The notes under the pieces: model-generated
Databases searched by the model: none
What the model was told of the DNA's origin: nothing
Seen by the model: only the letters and a program-made list of their open reading frames with translations
In this document: positions 1 to 8,781 of the stretch, in pieces
Layout: every line of letters starts with the position of its first letter
Numbering within the stretch: position 1 is the stretch's first letter
Made by a program: the position numbers and the translations under genes
NCBI GenBank assembly: GCA_944381935.1
Contig: CALWMN010000005.1
Span: 108,053 to 172,052, forward strand
DNA length: 64,000 nucleotides
DNA from: an uncultured Mediterraneibacter sp.
GTDB lineage: Bacteria > Bacillota > Clostridia > Lachnospirales > Lachnospiraceae
Direction: 5' to 3'

Positions 1-290
1 ACCCTTGTGACAGAATATCTTTGGGCACATATCTGACATATTCTGTCTGCAAGGCAGCGCCCGATTCCCTGACGGCGGCACGTCTCTTTTACCACGATAA
101 AACATAAATTCCCGCTGCTATCCCCCATCGCGGCTCCCAGCATCTCCTGCTGCTCAAAACATCCCATAAGAAAAATATCCCCGTTCTCGGAAAACCGGAT
201 CAGATCCCGGGCGTTGTATTTTGGATAGAGATGCCTTGCCATCTCATATGCAGCAGGTATTTCTTCTGATCCTAGCACGCGGTAATCCAT
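1..290 (-). CDS. GNAT-family N-acetyltransferase (3' end cut by window edge)
   Basis: The visible N-terminal part (about 96 residues) begins MDYRVLGSEE and contains VVKETCRRQGIGRCLADRIC, whose RRQGIGR matches the acetyl-CoA pyrophosphate-binding loop (Q/RxxGxG/A) of GNAT acetyltransferases. The start at 290 is set by AGGAGG eight bases upstream. The start lies 5 bp beyond the cinA stop, so it is the last visible gene of the yicC-to-cinA run. The substrate cannot be told from this fragment. The C-terminal half lies outside the window. Confidence 0.75.
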   Translation of the reverse strand, partial: MDYRVLGSEEIPAAYEMARHLYPKYNARDLIRFSENGDIFLMGCFEQQEMLGAAMGDSSGNLCFIVVKETCRRQGIGRCLADRICQICAQRYSVTR

Positions 291-294
291 TCCA

Positions 295-849
295 TCATCC
301 TCCTGCCTTCTCTTTCTCTGGATGGCTGCAGGCACGCTGTCTGTCCCTAAGCGCTTCCCTGAGCATGGACAAGGCTGCCGTGACTGTCTGCTCTCTGTTC
401 TCTTTGCGGTTTCCCCGGAACCGGCATTCTTTCACTACTGTTTGTCCGCTCAAAAAGCATCCTATATATACCAGTCCTACCGGTTTTTCCCTGGTTCCGC
501 CTCCCGGTCCCGCTATGCCGGTAGCGCTTAGGGCAGCGTCCGACCGGGCAGCCCTTGCCGCACCCTCTGCCATCTCTTCTGCTGTCCGGGCACTGACTGC
601 CCCATATTTCTCCAGTGTTTCATGCTTCACCCCCACAAGACGCTCCTTCGCCTCATTGGAATAGGTGATATATCCTTCATTCAGCACGTCTGACGCCCCT
701 GCCGCATTGACCAGCGTCCCTGCAATCAGTCCGCCGGTACAGGATTCCGCCGTAGTTACAGTAAGATGCCTTTGGGCAAGAAGACGGACGACCTCTTCCT
801 CCAGGCTTTCCTTCCGTCCCTGATCTGGCTCTTGGCGCTTCTGCTCCAT
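295..849 (-). CDS. CinA C-terminal domain protein (nicotinamide-nucleotide amidohydrolase, PncC type)
   Basis: This 184-residue protein carries only the C-terminal CinA/PncC domain, which hydrolyses nicotinamide mononucleotide to nicotinate mononucleotide in NAD recycling. Visible family motifs are TTAESCTGGLIAGTL (with the nucleophile-region serine of ESCTGG), GYITYSNEAK, YGAVSARTAEEMAEG and ATGIAGPGGG. The N-terminal molybdopterin-binding-like half of full CinA is absent, as in stand-alone PncC proteins. I chose the start at 849 because AAGGAGG precedes it by nine bases. The longer open frame to 951 would overlap pgsA. It sits just after pgsA in the same direction, a common Firmicute arrangement. 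Confidence 0.88.
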   Translation of the reverse strand: MEQKRQEPDQGRKESLEEEVVRLLAQRHLTVTTAESCTGGLIAGTLVNAAGASDVLNEGYITYSNEAKERLVGVKHETLEKYGAVSARTAEEMAEGAARAARSDAALSATGIAGPGGGTREKPVGLVYIGCFLSGQTVVKECRFRGNRKENREQTVTAALSMLREALRDRQRACSHPEKEKAGG

Positions 850-871
850 TCCCGTATGCCTCCTTATGTTC

Positions 872-1414
872 CTACATCCCTCCCTGTGTGAGGACCTGTC
901 TGTTTTTCCACACATAGTCTGCCAGAGAGATGATCGTAAGCGCCACGGCAATCCAGACCAGTATCTCTCCGATCAGGTCAAACACTCCGCCAAAGTCTGC
1001 AATCAGTACAATGATCATCGCCATCTGGAATACCGTTTTAAACTTTCCCCAGTAGCTCGCCGCGATCACGATTCCGTTATCTGAGGCAACCAGCCTGAAT
1101 CCGCTGATGATAAATTCCCTGGCAATGATTACAATTACGATGGCAGGCGCCAGCTGTCCCGACGGGATCAGGCATATCATTGCAGAACAGACAAGAAGCT
1201 TGTCTGCCAGCGGGTCCATGAATTTCCCGAAGTTGGTCACCAGGTTGTATTTCCTGGCGATCTTTCCGTCCAGCATATCCGTCAGGCTTGCGACGACAAA
1301 AAGGATAAGTGAGATCCATTTATTCGCTGTCCCACCGACGTCTGTCAGCATGAAAAACACAAAAAATGGTACCATGACCACACGTAATACAGTTAATTTA
1401 TTTGGTAAATTCAT
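872..1414 (-). CDS. pgsA: CDP-diacylglycerol--glycerol-3-phosphate 3-phosphatidyltransferase
   Basis: PgsA makes phosphatidylglycerophosphate from CDP-diacylglycerol and glycerol 3-phosphate at the membrane, the committed step to phosphatidylglycerol and cardiolipin. The 180-residue protein has the full CDP-alcohol phosphotransferase signature: D46, D49-G50, A53-R54, G63, D67 and D71. It is strongly hydrophobic with about four or five membrane segments. Its ATG overlaps the rimO stop by 4 bp, so the two genes are translationally coupled. Confidence 0.95.
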   Translation of the reverse strand: MNLPNKLTVLRVVMVPFFVFFMLTDVGGTANKWISLILFVVASLTDMLDGKIARKYNLVTNFGKFMDPLADKLLVCSAMICLIPSGQLAPAIVIVIIAREFIISGFRLVASDNGIVIAASYWGKFKTVFQMAMIIVLIADFGGVFDLIGEILVWIAVALTIISLADYVWKNRQVLTQGGM

Positions 1415-2733
1415 ATCAACTCTCCTATCAGATCATATTCTACAGCCCCAGTCACCTTTACTCTGGCAAAATCTCCCGAAATCAGTTCTTCATCCGCATT
1501 GATAAAAATAAGCCCGTCTACATTCGGTGCATCCCGGTATGTCCGTCCCACATAGGCATTTTCATCTGCTACTTTCCCTTCTATCATCACCAGGATTTCT
1601 CTGCCGATCATGTCCTGCGCATTTTCAAATGCAATCTCCTGCTGCAGTTCCATCAGCTCCGCCTGCCTTTGTTCCTTCACCTCATCCGGGACCTGGTCCG
1701 GCATCGACGCCGCCGGCGTCCCCTCCTCAGGGGAATACGTAAACACTCCAAGCCGGTCAAACTCCATCTCATCGACAAACCCCATCAGTTCTTCATGCTC
1801 CTCTTCTGTCTCTCCGGGAAAGCCGGTGATCAGGGTAGTGCGGATGCAGATATCGGGAATCCCGGACCTCAGTTTTTCTATGATATCAGTAAGCTCCTTC
1901 TTTGAGGTCCTCCTCCCCATCCTGCCAAGAATCCTGTCACTTGCGTGCTGGATTGGGAGGTCTAGGTAATGGCATACCTTCTTCTCCTCTTTCATCACCT
2001 GTATCAGCTCATCCGTAATCTCCTCCGGGTAGCAGTACATGATGCGGATCCACTGTATCCCACTTATCCTGCACAGTTCTTTTACCAGGCTGTGAAGCGA
2101 TTTCTTCCCATAGAGATCCTTCCCGTAAAGTGTCGTCTCCTGTGCGACAAGGATCAGCTCTTTCACACCCTGCCCTGCCAGATATTCTGCCTCCCGGATA
2201 AGGCGCTCCATCGGAACGCTGCGGAAATTGCCCCGGATCCGGGGGATAATGCAGTATGTGCAGTGTTTGTCGCACCCCTCCGCGATCTTAAGATAAGCAA
2301 AATGCCCGCCTGTTGTCACCAGCCTTTTGGTCTCGGGAAGAGGGAGTGCGTCGGGGTTCTCCAGGATCATGCCATGTTTCCCGGCAAGAGCCTCATCCAC
2401 TGCGTCCAGTATTTTATCATATGCCGTAGTCCCGAGCACTTCGTCCACTTCCGGGATCTCCTCCAGGATCTCCTGCCGGTAACGCTGTGCCAGGCACCCT
2501 GCCACAATCAAAGCCTTTAGTTTTCCCTGCTCCTTATACTTTGCCATCTCGAGAATGTTCTCGATACTCTCTTCCTTGGCATCGTGGATGAAACAGCACG
2601 TATTGATCACGATAATATCGGCGTCTGCCTCATCATCTGTCATCTCATATCCCCGTGTCGCCAGCAGCCCCAGCATCACTTCCGTGTCTGCCAGATTTTT
2701 GTCGCAGCCAAGGGAGATAAAAAGCACCTTCAT
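1411..2733 (-). CDS. rimO: ribosomal protein S12 methylthiotransferase RimO
   Basis: RimO is a radical-SAM enzyme that methylthiolates an aspartate of ribosomal protein S12. The 440-residue protein starts MKVLFISLGCDKNLADTE, the RimO-specific SLGCxKN opening. Auxiliary cluster cysteines are C10, C46 or C47, and C80. The radical-SAM cluster is C154-x3-C158-x2-C161. The C-terminal part resembles a TRAM domain. The start at 2733 is preceded by GGGAGG at seven bases. A 12-residue upstream extension has no ribosome-binding site. It lies between rpoZ and pgsA. MiaB is the main alternative, but the N-terminal signature favours RimO. Confidence 0.93.
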   Translation of the reverse strand: MKVLFISLGCDKNLADTEVMLGLLATRGYEMTDDEADADIIVINTCCFIHDAKEESIENILEMAKYKEQGKLKALIVAGCLAQRYRQEILEEIPEVDEVLGTTAYDKILDAVDEALAGKHGMILENPDALPLPETKRLVTTGGHFAYLKIAEGCDKHCTYCIIPRIRGNFRSVPMERLIREAEYLAGQGVKELILVAQETTLYGKDLYGKKSLHSLVKELCRISGIQWIRIMYCYPEEITDELIQVMKEEKKVCHYLDLPIQHASDRILGRMGRRTSKKELTDIIEKLRSGIPDICIRTTLITGFPGETEEEHEELMGFVDEMEFDRLGVFTYSPEEGTPAASMPDQVPDEVKEQRQAELMELQQEIAFENAQDMIGREILVMIEGKVADENAYVGRTYRDAPNVDGLIFINADEELISGDFARVKVTGAVEYDLIGELI

Positions 2734-2790
2734 AATATAACCTCCCATCAGGAAAAGGGCAGATACCACTTGTGCATCTGCCCCTCCTTT

Positions 2791-3039
2791 CTATTCCTCT
2801 TCTTCAATATTTTCAGCCAGAATCTTCAGCTTTCCTTCATTCAATTCTTCAATCGCGATCGAAAGGGGCTTCTCTCCCTCCTTCGCATCAACAAGCGGAA
2901 GTTCTCCCGAAATAAGCTGTCTCGCACGTTTTGACGTAGCCATCACAATGGAATACCGGCTGTTGACGATTTTGGTATCTCCTTCCTCAACGTCTTTGTT
3001 CACTACCTTCATCAAATCCGTATAAGATGGATGCAGCAT
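2791..3039 (-). CDS. rpoZ: DNA-directed RNA polymerase subunit omega
   Basis: Omega is the small assembly and stability subunit of RNA polymerase. The 82-residue product begins MLHPSYTDLMKVVN and contains NSRYSIVMATSKRARQLI, the conserved omega core, followed by an acidic tail ending in EIEEE-like residues. Two starts are possible. A TTG at 3045 overlaps the gmk stop (TTGA) but sits only four bases from AAGGAG. The ATG at 3039 lies ten bases from it and matches the usual MLHPSY start, so I chose the ATG. Confidence 0.93.
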   Translation of the reverse strand: MLHPSYTDLMKVVNKDVEEGDTKIVNSRYSIVMATSKRARQLISGELPLVDAKEGEKPLSIAIEELNEGKLKILAENIEEEE

Positions 3040-3041
3040 AC

Positions 3042-3677
3042 TCAATCTTCTCCTTTCAAACTGTTCAGGTCTTCTTTGATTTTTCTCATAAATTCTTCAT
3101 TGCGGGAACTGCGCTGATGCTCACCCTGGATGATTGCGTGCATTTTCTCCACACAGTCATTAAGATCATCGTTGACGATAAGATAATCATAGGCGCCCAT
3201 CCCTTTCGCCTCCTCACAGGCACGGTCCAGCCTGGATTTGATCACATCCATCGTCTCCGTCCCCCGTCCTATCAGGCGCGCTCTCAGTTCTTCTGCCGTG
3301 GGCGGCGTGACGAACAAAAGCAGTGTATCCGGGAATCTCTCCCTGACTTTCAGAGCTCCCTGGATCTCGATCTCAAGGATCACGTCCATCCCTTCATCGA
3401 GCTTCTTCTCCACGTACGCGCGCGGCGTGCCATAGTAATTTTCAACATACTTAGCATACTCTATCAATTCGTCTTTGGCAATCATTTTTTCAAAATCTTC
3501 TTTTGTTTTGAAAAAATATTCCCTTCCCTCTTCCTCGCCTTCCCGCGGGGATCTCGTTGTCGCAGAAACCGAAAGAGCATATGTCTGCGGATATCTCGAC
3601 ATCAGCTCTTTCATCAACGTCCCCTTGCCCGAACCGGAAAAGCCGGACACCACAGCCAGGATTCCTTTTTTGCCCAT
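3042..3677 (-). CDS. gmk: guanylate kinase
   Basis: Gmk phosphorylates GMP to GDP. The 211-residue protein has a P-loop at residues 11-20 (SGFSGSGKGT), the GMP-binding segment SVSATTRSPREGEEEGREYFF, and EIEIQGALKVRE. Its length fits the family. It lies 12 bp after yicC, and its stop overlaps the potential TTG start of rpoZ. The yicC-gmk-rpoZ order is conserved in Firmicutes. The remA gene often found between yicC and gmk is absent here. Confidence 0.97.
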   Translation of the reverse strand: MGKKGILAVVSGFSGSGKGTLMKELMSRYPQTYALSVSATTRSPREGEEEGREYFFKTKEDFEKMIAKDELIEYAKYVENYYGTPRAYVEKKLDEGMDVILEIEIQGALKVRERFPDTLLLFVTPPTAEELRARLIGRGTETMDVIKSRLDRACEEAKGMGAYDYLIVNDDLNDCVEKMHAIIQGEHQRSSRNEEFMRKIKEDLNSLKGED

Positions 3678-3689
3678 CTTTGTCCCCCT

Positions 3690-4568
3690 CTATTCAATGT
3701 TCTGAATCTGTTCCCGTATTTTCTCAATCTCGGTCTTAAGGCTGATCGCACGGCTGGATACCTCCATATCATTCGCCTTGGAAAGGATCGTATTTGCCTC
3801 ACGGTTCATCTCCTGTGCAATGAAGTCAAGTTTCCTCCCGATCCCTTCCGTTTCCTCCAATGTATTCCTCATATGCTGGATATGGCTTTTCAGCCTCACA
3901 ACCTCCTCATCCGTACATATCTTATCTGCAAACAGGACCACCTCCGCCGCAATCCTGCTCTCTTCTATCTGGGTATCTGCCAGCAGCTCCCGCACCTTCT
4001 CTTCAAGCTTCTCCCTGTATTCTGCTACTATCCGGGGAGAACGTTCCGCGATAAAACCGACCTCCTCTTCCAGGATATTCAGCTTATCCAGAATATCCTT
4101 CCTCAGATTTTCCCCCTCGGCAGCCCTTGTCTCAACAAACTGGGCAAACGCCCCTTCAAGCGCCTCTTTTAACCCGTTCCAGAGCTCCTCTTCATCCTCC
4201 GCCTGCTCCTCCATCGTGAACACCTCAGGATACCTTGAGAGGGCCGAAACACGGACATCATTCTCCAGCCCAAATTCGTCCCCCATCTCTTTTAAATATT
4301 TCAGATACTCTGCCGCAAGGACGGCGTTGTATTTTACCGAGAACTGAGACTGGGACAAGTCTTCGCACGTGATAAAAATATCAACCTTCCCCCTGTTTGC
4401 GTAGGATTTCAACAAAGTACGTATTGACGTCTCAAAAAAATTAAACTTTTTCGGCATCCTGATATTTACATCAAGATACCGGTGGTTGACGCTCTTTAAC
4501 TCCACAGTAAATTTCCTTGAGACCTTCTGGATCTCACATCTGCCAAAACCGGTCATGCTCTTTATCAT
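3690..4568 (-). CDS. YicC family endoribonuclease
   Basis: The 292-residue protein begins MIKSMTGFGR, the YicC hallmark. It continues with the N-terminal YicC domain (about 1-155) and the C-terminal DUF1732 domain containing EMNREANTILSKAND and the terminal EIEKIREQIQNIE. E. coli YicC is an endoribonuclease affecting small-RNA turnover; that activity is transferred here by family only. The gene is first in its operon, with a good promoter at 4632-4661. Confidence 0.92.
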   Translation of the reverse strand: MIKSMTGFGRCEIQKVSRKFTVELKSVNHRYLDVNIRMPKKFNFFETSIRTLLKSYANRGKVDIFITCEDLSQSQFSVKYNAVLAAEYLKYLKEMGDEFGLENDVRVSALSRYPEVFTMEEQAEDEEELWNGLKEALEGAFAQFVETRAAEGENLRKDILDKLNILEEEVGFIAERSPRIVAEYREKLEEKVRELLADTQIEESRIAAEVVLFADKICTDEEVVRLKSHIQHMRNTLEETEGIGRKLDFIAQEMNREANTILSKANDMEVSSRAISLKTEIEKIREQIQNIE

Positions 4569-4631
4569 AATCTTTCATCCTCTGCTGTATTTTAATCGGA
4601 GTCCAAACGGACAGCCTAAACCTCGGCTTTC

Positions 4632-4661
4632 ATTATACCTCTTATTTTACTGCACGGTCAA
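4632..4661 (-). promoter_or_regulatory. sigma-A-type promoter for yicC operon
   Basis: On the minus strand, TTGACC (4656-4661) and TATAAT (4632-4637) are separated by 18 bp and lie 64 bp upstream of the yicC start. This is the most likely promoter for yicC-gmk-rpoZ-rimO-pgsA-cinA. Confidence 0.7.
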
Positions 4662-4743
4662 CCGGATTGTAAGAATTTATAAGGAGCTGGGGATGCCTGC
4701 ATCGTTCTGATGCCGGGATATCTCGGCGTTTCCTGAAACTGTC

Positions 4744-4772
4744 TTGCGAAGCCTGTACGGATTGGTTATACT
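4744..4772 (+). promoter_or_regulatory. putative promoter for rqcH
   Basis: TTGCGA and TATACT are separated by 17 bp, about 78 bp upstream of the rqcH start. The -35 is imperfect. With the yicC promoter it explains the divergent 281-bp gap 4569-4849, in which I see no other feature. Confidence 0.5.
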
Positions 4773-4849
4773 TATAAAGGACTGTCTTCCGCAGCACTGC
4801 GGATCCGGTCAAGTCAAAATGAAATTCTAAACAGAAATGAGGGTCCTAT

Positions 4850-6592
4850 ATGGCATTTGACGGAATCGTCGTGGCAAATCTTGTCCACGAGTTAAAGGAA
4901 CAACTGGTAAACAGCAGGATTGCAAAGATTGCGCAGCCAGAATCTGACGAACTTCTCCTCACGATAAAGACTCCTGCCGGGCAGAAACGTCTCCTGATCT
5001 GCGCGGACGCCTCCCTTCCGCTGATCTACCTTACCGGCACGAACAAACCGGGGCCTGTCAGCGCCCCCAGCTTCTGCATGCTTTTAAGGAAACACATTGG
5101 GGGTGGGCGCATCCTGGATATCCGGCAGCCAAAGCTGGAGAGGATCATCCATTTTACCATCGAGCATCTCGATGAGATGGGGGATCTGTGCAGGAAAGAG
5201 CTGATTGTGGAAATCATGGGAAAACACAGCAATATCATCTTCTGTACAGAGGACGGGAAAATCATTGACAGCATCAAGCATGTCTCCGCACAGATGAGTT
5301 CTGTCCGGGAGGTCCTTCCGGGACGTGGCTATTTCATTCCCGACACCATGCACAAGGAAGACCCGCTTACTGTATCCCGGGATATTTTCACCACACTGAT
5401 TACAGAAAAGCCTGTCCCGCTCTCAAAGGCGATCTATACCAGCTTTACCGGAATCAGCCCGGTCACTGCCGAAGAGATCTGCTTTCTCGCAGGAATGGAC
5501 TCTTCGGTTCCGGCAAAGGAGTATTCTGAAGATGTCCTGGTACACCTTTACACACAATTCGGGATCTATTTTTCAGCGGTCCGGGAGCACGCCTTCTCCC
5601 CTGCTATCTATTATGAAGGAGGGGAACCCGAAGAATTTTCCTCCCTGCCTTTGAGCCATCTCTCCCACTATATCCGAAAAGAGTATGCGTCCATCTCGGA
5701 GGTCCTGGAAACCTATTATTCGGTGAGGAGCCAGATCACACGGATCCGCCAGAAATCCTCCGCTCTCCGCCATGTCGTACAGACGGCCCTGGAGCGCAGC
5801 CGCAAGAAATACGGTCTGCAGATGCGGCAGCTTAAAGACACAGAAAACCGGGACAAATACAAAGTATACGGGGAACTGATCAACACCTACGGCTACGGTC
5901 TGGAAGAAGGGGCGAAAAAGCTGGACGCATTGAATTATTATACCAACGAGATGGTGTCCATCCCCCTCGACGCATCAAAATCCCCCCAGGAAAACGCACA
6001 GCGCTATTTTGCCAGATATAACAAGCAAAAACGCACCTTTGAAGCGCTCTCTGTCCTTTCCGGGGAAACAAAGGATGAGATCACCTATCTGGAATCTGTA
6101 CAGACCGCGCTCGACATCGCCCTGACCGAAGACGACCTTGCCGAGATCAGGGAAGAGCTGGTAAATGCCGGCTATGTCAGAAAAAGGGTTTCCCGGAAAA
6201 AAAGCCGGATAAAAAATGAGCCGCTCCACTATATCTCAAGCGACGGCTACCACATATACGTCGGGAAAAACAATCTCCAAAATGATGAGCTGACCTTCAG
6301 CTTTGCCGCGGGAAATGACTGGTGGTTCCACGCCAAACAGGCTCCCGGCTCCCACGTCATCGTCAAATCAAACGGAGAGGAGCTGCCGGATTCTACTTTT
6401 GAGGAGGCGGGAAGGCTTGCTGCCTACTATTCCAGCTTAAGGGGCAGCGAGAAGGCTGAGATCGACTATGTCGAAAAGAAGCATGTCAAAAAGCCCAAAG
6501 GAGCGAAACCGGGGTTCGTGGTGTACTATACCAACTATTCCCTGGTCATTGACAGCGACATCAGCAAAATCAGAGAGGCTGAGGAAAGCTGA
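4850..6592 (+). CDS. rqcH: Rqc2/RqcH homolog, NFACT-family ribosome quality control protein
   Basis: RqcH binds stalled 50S subunits carrying peptidyl-tRNA and directs C-terminal alanine tailing for degradation. The older annotation is fibronectin-binding protein FbpA. The 580-residue protein has an NFACT-N domain (about 1-250, starting MAFDGIVVANLVHEL), a helical coiled middle (about 280-440) and an NFACT-R/DUF814 domain (about 450-570) with YHIYVGKNN, GNDWWFHAKQAPGSHVI and GAKPGFVVYYTN. The region equivalent to the catalytic-site DR of Bacillus RqcH appears as E97-R98. It stands alone, with a weak GAGGG ribosome-binding site. Confidence 0.92.
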   Translation: MAFDGIVVANLVHELKEQLVNSRIAKIAQPESDELLLTIKTPAGQKRLLICADASLPLIYLTGTNKPGPVSAPSFCMLLRKHIGGGRILDIRQPKLERIIHFTIEHLDEMGDLCRKELIVEIMGKHSNIIFCTEDGKIIDSIKHVSAQMSSVREVLPGRGYFIPDTMHKEDPLTVSRDIFTTLITEKPVPLSKAIYTSFTGISPVTAEEICFLAGMDSSVPAKEYSEDVLVHLYTQFGIYFSAVREHAFSPAIYYEGGEPEEFSSLPLSHLSHYIRKEYASISEVLETYYSVRSQITRIRQKSSALRHVVQTALERSRKKYGLQMRQLKDTENRDKYKVYGELINTYGYGLEEGAKKLDALNYYTNEMVSIPLDASKSPQENAQRYFARYNKQKRTFEALSVLSGETKDEITYLESVQTALDIALTEDDLAEIREELVNAGYVRKRVSRKKSRIKNEPLHYISSDGYHIYVGKNNLQNDELTFSFAAGNDWWFHAKQAPGSHVIVKSNGEELPDSTFEEAGRLAAYYSSLRGSEKAEIDYVEKKHVKKPKGAKPGFVVYYTNYSLVIDSDISKIREAEES

Positions 6593-6599
6593 CATAAAC

Positions 6600-6640
6600 A
6601 GCCCGCCAAGGCCGGGTAATACCTCCGGCTCTGGCGGGCT
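6600..6640. terminator. convergent hairpin between rqcH and lipoprotein gene
   Basis: AGCCCGCCA (6600-6608) pairs perfectly with TGGCGGGCT (6632-6640), and GCCGG (6611-6615) pairs with CCGGC (6625-6629). It lies between two convergent genes, so it probably ends both. The following T-runs are weak on both strands. Confidence 0.65.
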
Positions 6641-6658
6641 TCATCTGGCCCGTATCTT

Positions 6659-7468
6659 TTAGTCCGCGCACGCATCTTTGACTTCCTGCGGCACTGCAAT
6701 CTCCTCCACCTGGTTGTATTCTGTAAAGACCAGTTCTATGGAGTAGAGGTTCACCTCTGTCGTCTCCCCGTATGCATCGTACAGTTCCCCCAGCACGCCG
6801 CTCATATCCACGATGATCCTGGCCGGAAGCAGTTCCTCTTTATAGATGTCCAGAATAATCGGGACATCCATCTCGCGGACTGCCTCCTCACTTGGAAGGT
6901 CGACCATCCCAAAGGCATTGATCATATCCCTGCCGAGCAGTCCCATCAGTTCCTCCCCTGTCACGTCACCGTACATCTGATAGCATTCCTTATCCTCTAC
7001 AGTCACGGTCTGTTCGGACAGACGGAAGTCTTCAACGGCGTCTGCTTCCTGGGCAAAAATATCTCCGTCAACGCCGATGTGGTTTTCCAGGTCAGGCTCT
7101 GACACCTCTCTCTCCCAGGCGCCGTCCAGGCTGCTGTAGGTGACATATTCCTCTCCCTCCATCACCTGATAGATCTCAAGCTCTGCAGCCACTTCGGCAT
7201 CCCTTATATTCACCCGGGCATTTCCGCGGGCATATCCTGCCGGAGGATCCGTAGTGTTTTCCATCTCCATCTCCATGTTGACCTCCTGAAGCTCCAGCAC
7301 GTCTTCCAGCTGGATGTCCAGCTCGATCCGGTTGGAAGACGAAGAGACATCCTGAAGCCTGGATGACGCTTCATCAAACAGTTTTTTGGGTGTCATCCTG
7401 CCGCTGCATCCCGACAGTATCCCGGATACGGCCGCCAGCGTCAGGATACCGATTATCCCTCTTTTCAT
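6659..7468 (-). CDS. putative lipoprotein (DUF6612-like)
   Basis: The 269-residue product begins MKRGIIGILTLAAVSGILSG and then C21, a type II signal peptide with lipobox L-S-G-C, so it is probably a lipid-anchored surface protein. The mature part is acidic and resembles the beta-rich DUF6612/LppX-like lipoproteins often seen in Clostridia; this is recognition by pattern only. The ATG at 7468 lies eight bases after AGGAG; another ATG at 7474 is too close. The stop of the DUF815 gene overlaps this start region (TAATGG), so the two genes are translationally coupled. No defined function. Confidence 0.7.
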   Translation of the reverse strand: MKRGIIGILTLAAVSGILSGCSGRMTPKKLFDEASSRLQDVSSSSNRIELDIQLEDVLELQEVNMEMEMENTTDPPAGYARGNARVNIRDAEVAAELEIYQVMEGEEYVTYSSLDGAWEREVSEPDLENHIGVDGDIFAQEADAVEDFRLSEQTVTVEDKECYQMYGDVTGEELMGLLGRDMINAFGMVDLPSEEAVREMDVPIILDIYKEELLPARIIVDMSGVLGELYDAYGETTEVNLYSIELVFTEYNQVEEIAVPQEVKDACAD

Positions 7469-7473
7469 ATCCA

Positions 7474-8766
7474 TTACTCCTGACCTGCCAGATAATCGAT
7501 GAATTGCTGCGCCGTCCTGCCTGATAAGCCTCCGTGGGACAGTTCCCACTTGTTCGCCTCAAGCAGAAGCTCTTCTTCCGGCATCTCAATGCCGTTCCTT
7601 TCTGCCAGGACTTTTACGATCTCCTGAAATTCCTTCTTCTCCGGTGAACCAAAATAGATCGTAACGCCGAATCTTGCGACAAGGGAGAGCTTCTCCTGTA
7701 CGGTATCGTTGGTGTGCAGTTCTTCATCCCTGTCCGCCTTGTCCCGGAAGGTCTCCCTGATCAGGTGGCGCCGGTTGGAGGTGGCATAGATCAGCACGTT
7801 CTCCGGCTTCTTTTCCAGGCCTCCTTCGATCACTGCCTTCAGATATTTATATTCTGTCTCAAACTCCTCAAAGGAAAGGTCATCCATGTAAATAATGAAT
7901 TTGTAGTTCCGGTTCTTGATCTGGGCAATCACATCATTGAGATCGCGAAACTGGTGTTTATAGACTTCGATCATACGCAGTCCCTGGTCGTAATACTGAT
8001 TCAGGATCGCTTTGACAGAGGAGGATTTCCCTGTGCCGGCATCGCCGAAGAGCAGGCAGTTATTCGCCTTTCTCCCCTCCACAAATGCCTTCGTGTTATC
8101 AATCAGTTTTTTCTTGGCAATCTCATATCCCACCAGGTCGTCCAGATGGACATGTGCAATATTGGTGATCGGGACAATACGCGCTCCGTCCCCCTCAGGA
8201 TGCTCCACCCGGAACGCCTTGTGAAGTCCGAGCTTCCCCACTCCAAATTCCTTATAGAACTGTGTGGTCTTTTCTTTAAACTCTTCCTCACTTTTTGCAG
8301 CGCCAAGCGATCGGCTCAGTTCACAGATCCGGTCACGGATTCTCCGGTTAAAGATCTTCCCGCTCCCGCTGACATTCTGGTAGTTCATCAGCACCTGGAT
8401 GCATGATGCGTCAAGGCTGTTCTCCAGATCAGAGAAATCATAGTCAAACAGTTCTTTGAACACGCCAAAATCATGCAGTGCGATCTGATTGATGCTTCCG
8501 TCCACCTCTCCCACAATTTCACAGGACCTGCTGTAGGCGTTCTCGTCATTGGCCAGAAGAAATGTCAGATAGGTATGCCACAGATTCCCCTCATATCCGT
8601 GGCTTACAGACAGTTCCAGGAGCGAATTGACACACTCAAACAGGAGCCCCCGCAGGTCTTCCTTATTGTAATATTCGTTCCCGCAGTTCTCCATCAGAAA
8701 TGCCATATCCTTAAGAATCTCTCCGTACTCCATATTTTTATATAACATCAGTTCATTTACACGCAT
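7474..8766 (-). CDS. DUF815 family AAA-type ATP-binding protein
   Basis: The 430-residue protein has an AAA-like nucleotide-binding core in its C-terminal half. Walker A is GDAGTGKSS (about residue 240), Walker B is FIIYMDDLSFE (about 290), and a sensor-like LIYATSNRRHLI follows. The C-terminal lid contains HGGLSGRTAQQFIDYL. This matches DUF815, a widespread ATPase of unknown role. The N-terminal 200 residues are helical without a recognisable domain. A GAGGAAG ribosome-binding site precedes the start. It lies between pheA and the lipoprotein gene. Confidence 0.85.
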   Translation of the reverse strand: MRVNELMLYKNMEYGEILKDMAFLMENCGNEYYNKEDLRGLLFECVNSLLELSVSHGYEGNLWHTYLTFLLANDENAYSRSCEIVGEVDGSINQIALHDFGVFKELFDYDFSDLENSLDASCIQVLMNYQNVSGSGKIFNRRIRDRICELSRSLGAAKSEEEFKEKTTQFYKEFGVGKLGLHKAFRVEHPEGDGARIVPITNIAHVHLDDLVGYEIAKKKLIDNTKAFVEGRKANNCLLFGDAGTGKSSSVKAILNQYYDQGLRMIEVYKHQFRDLNDVIAQIKNRNYKFIIYMDDLSFEEFETEYKYLKAVIEGGLEKKPENVLIYATSNRRHLIRETFRDKADRDEELHTNDTVQEKLSLVARFGVTIYFGSPEKKEFQEIVKVLAERNGIEMPEEELLLEANKWELSHGGLSGRTAQQFIDYLAGQE

Positions 8767-8781
8767 AGCACTTCCTCTTTC

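Noticed and set aside
3027-4172. 381-residue plus-strand open frame opposite gmk and yicC
   Set aside because: It is antisense to two confidently identified genes, has no ribosome-binding site and no recognisable domain.
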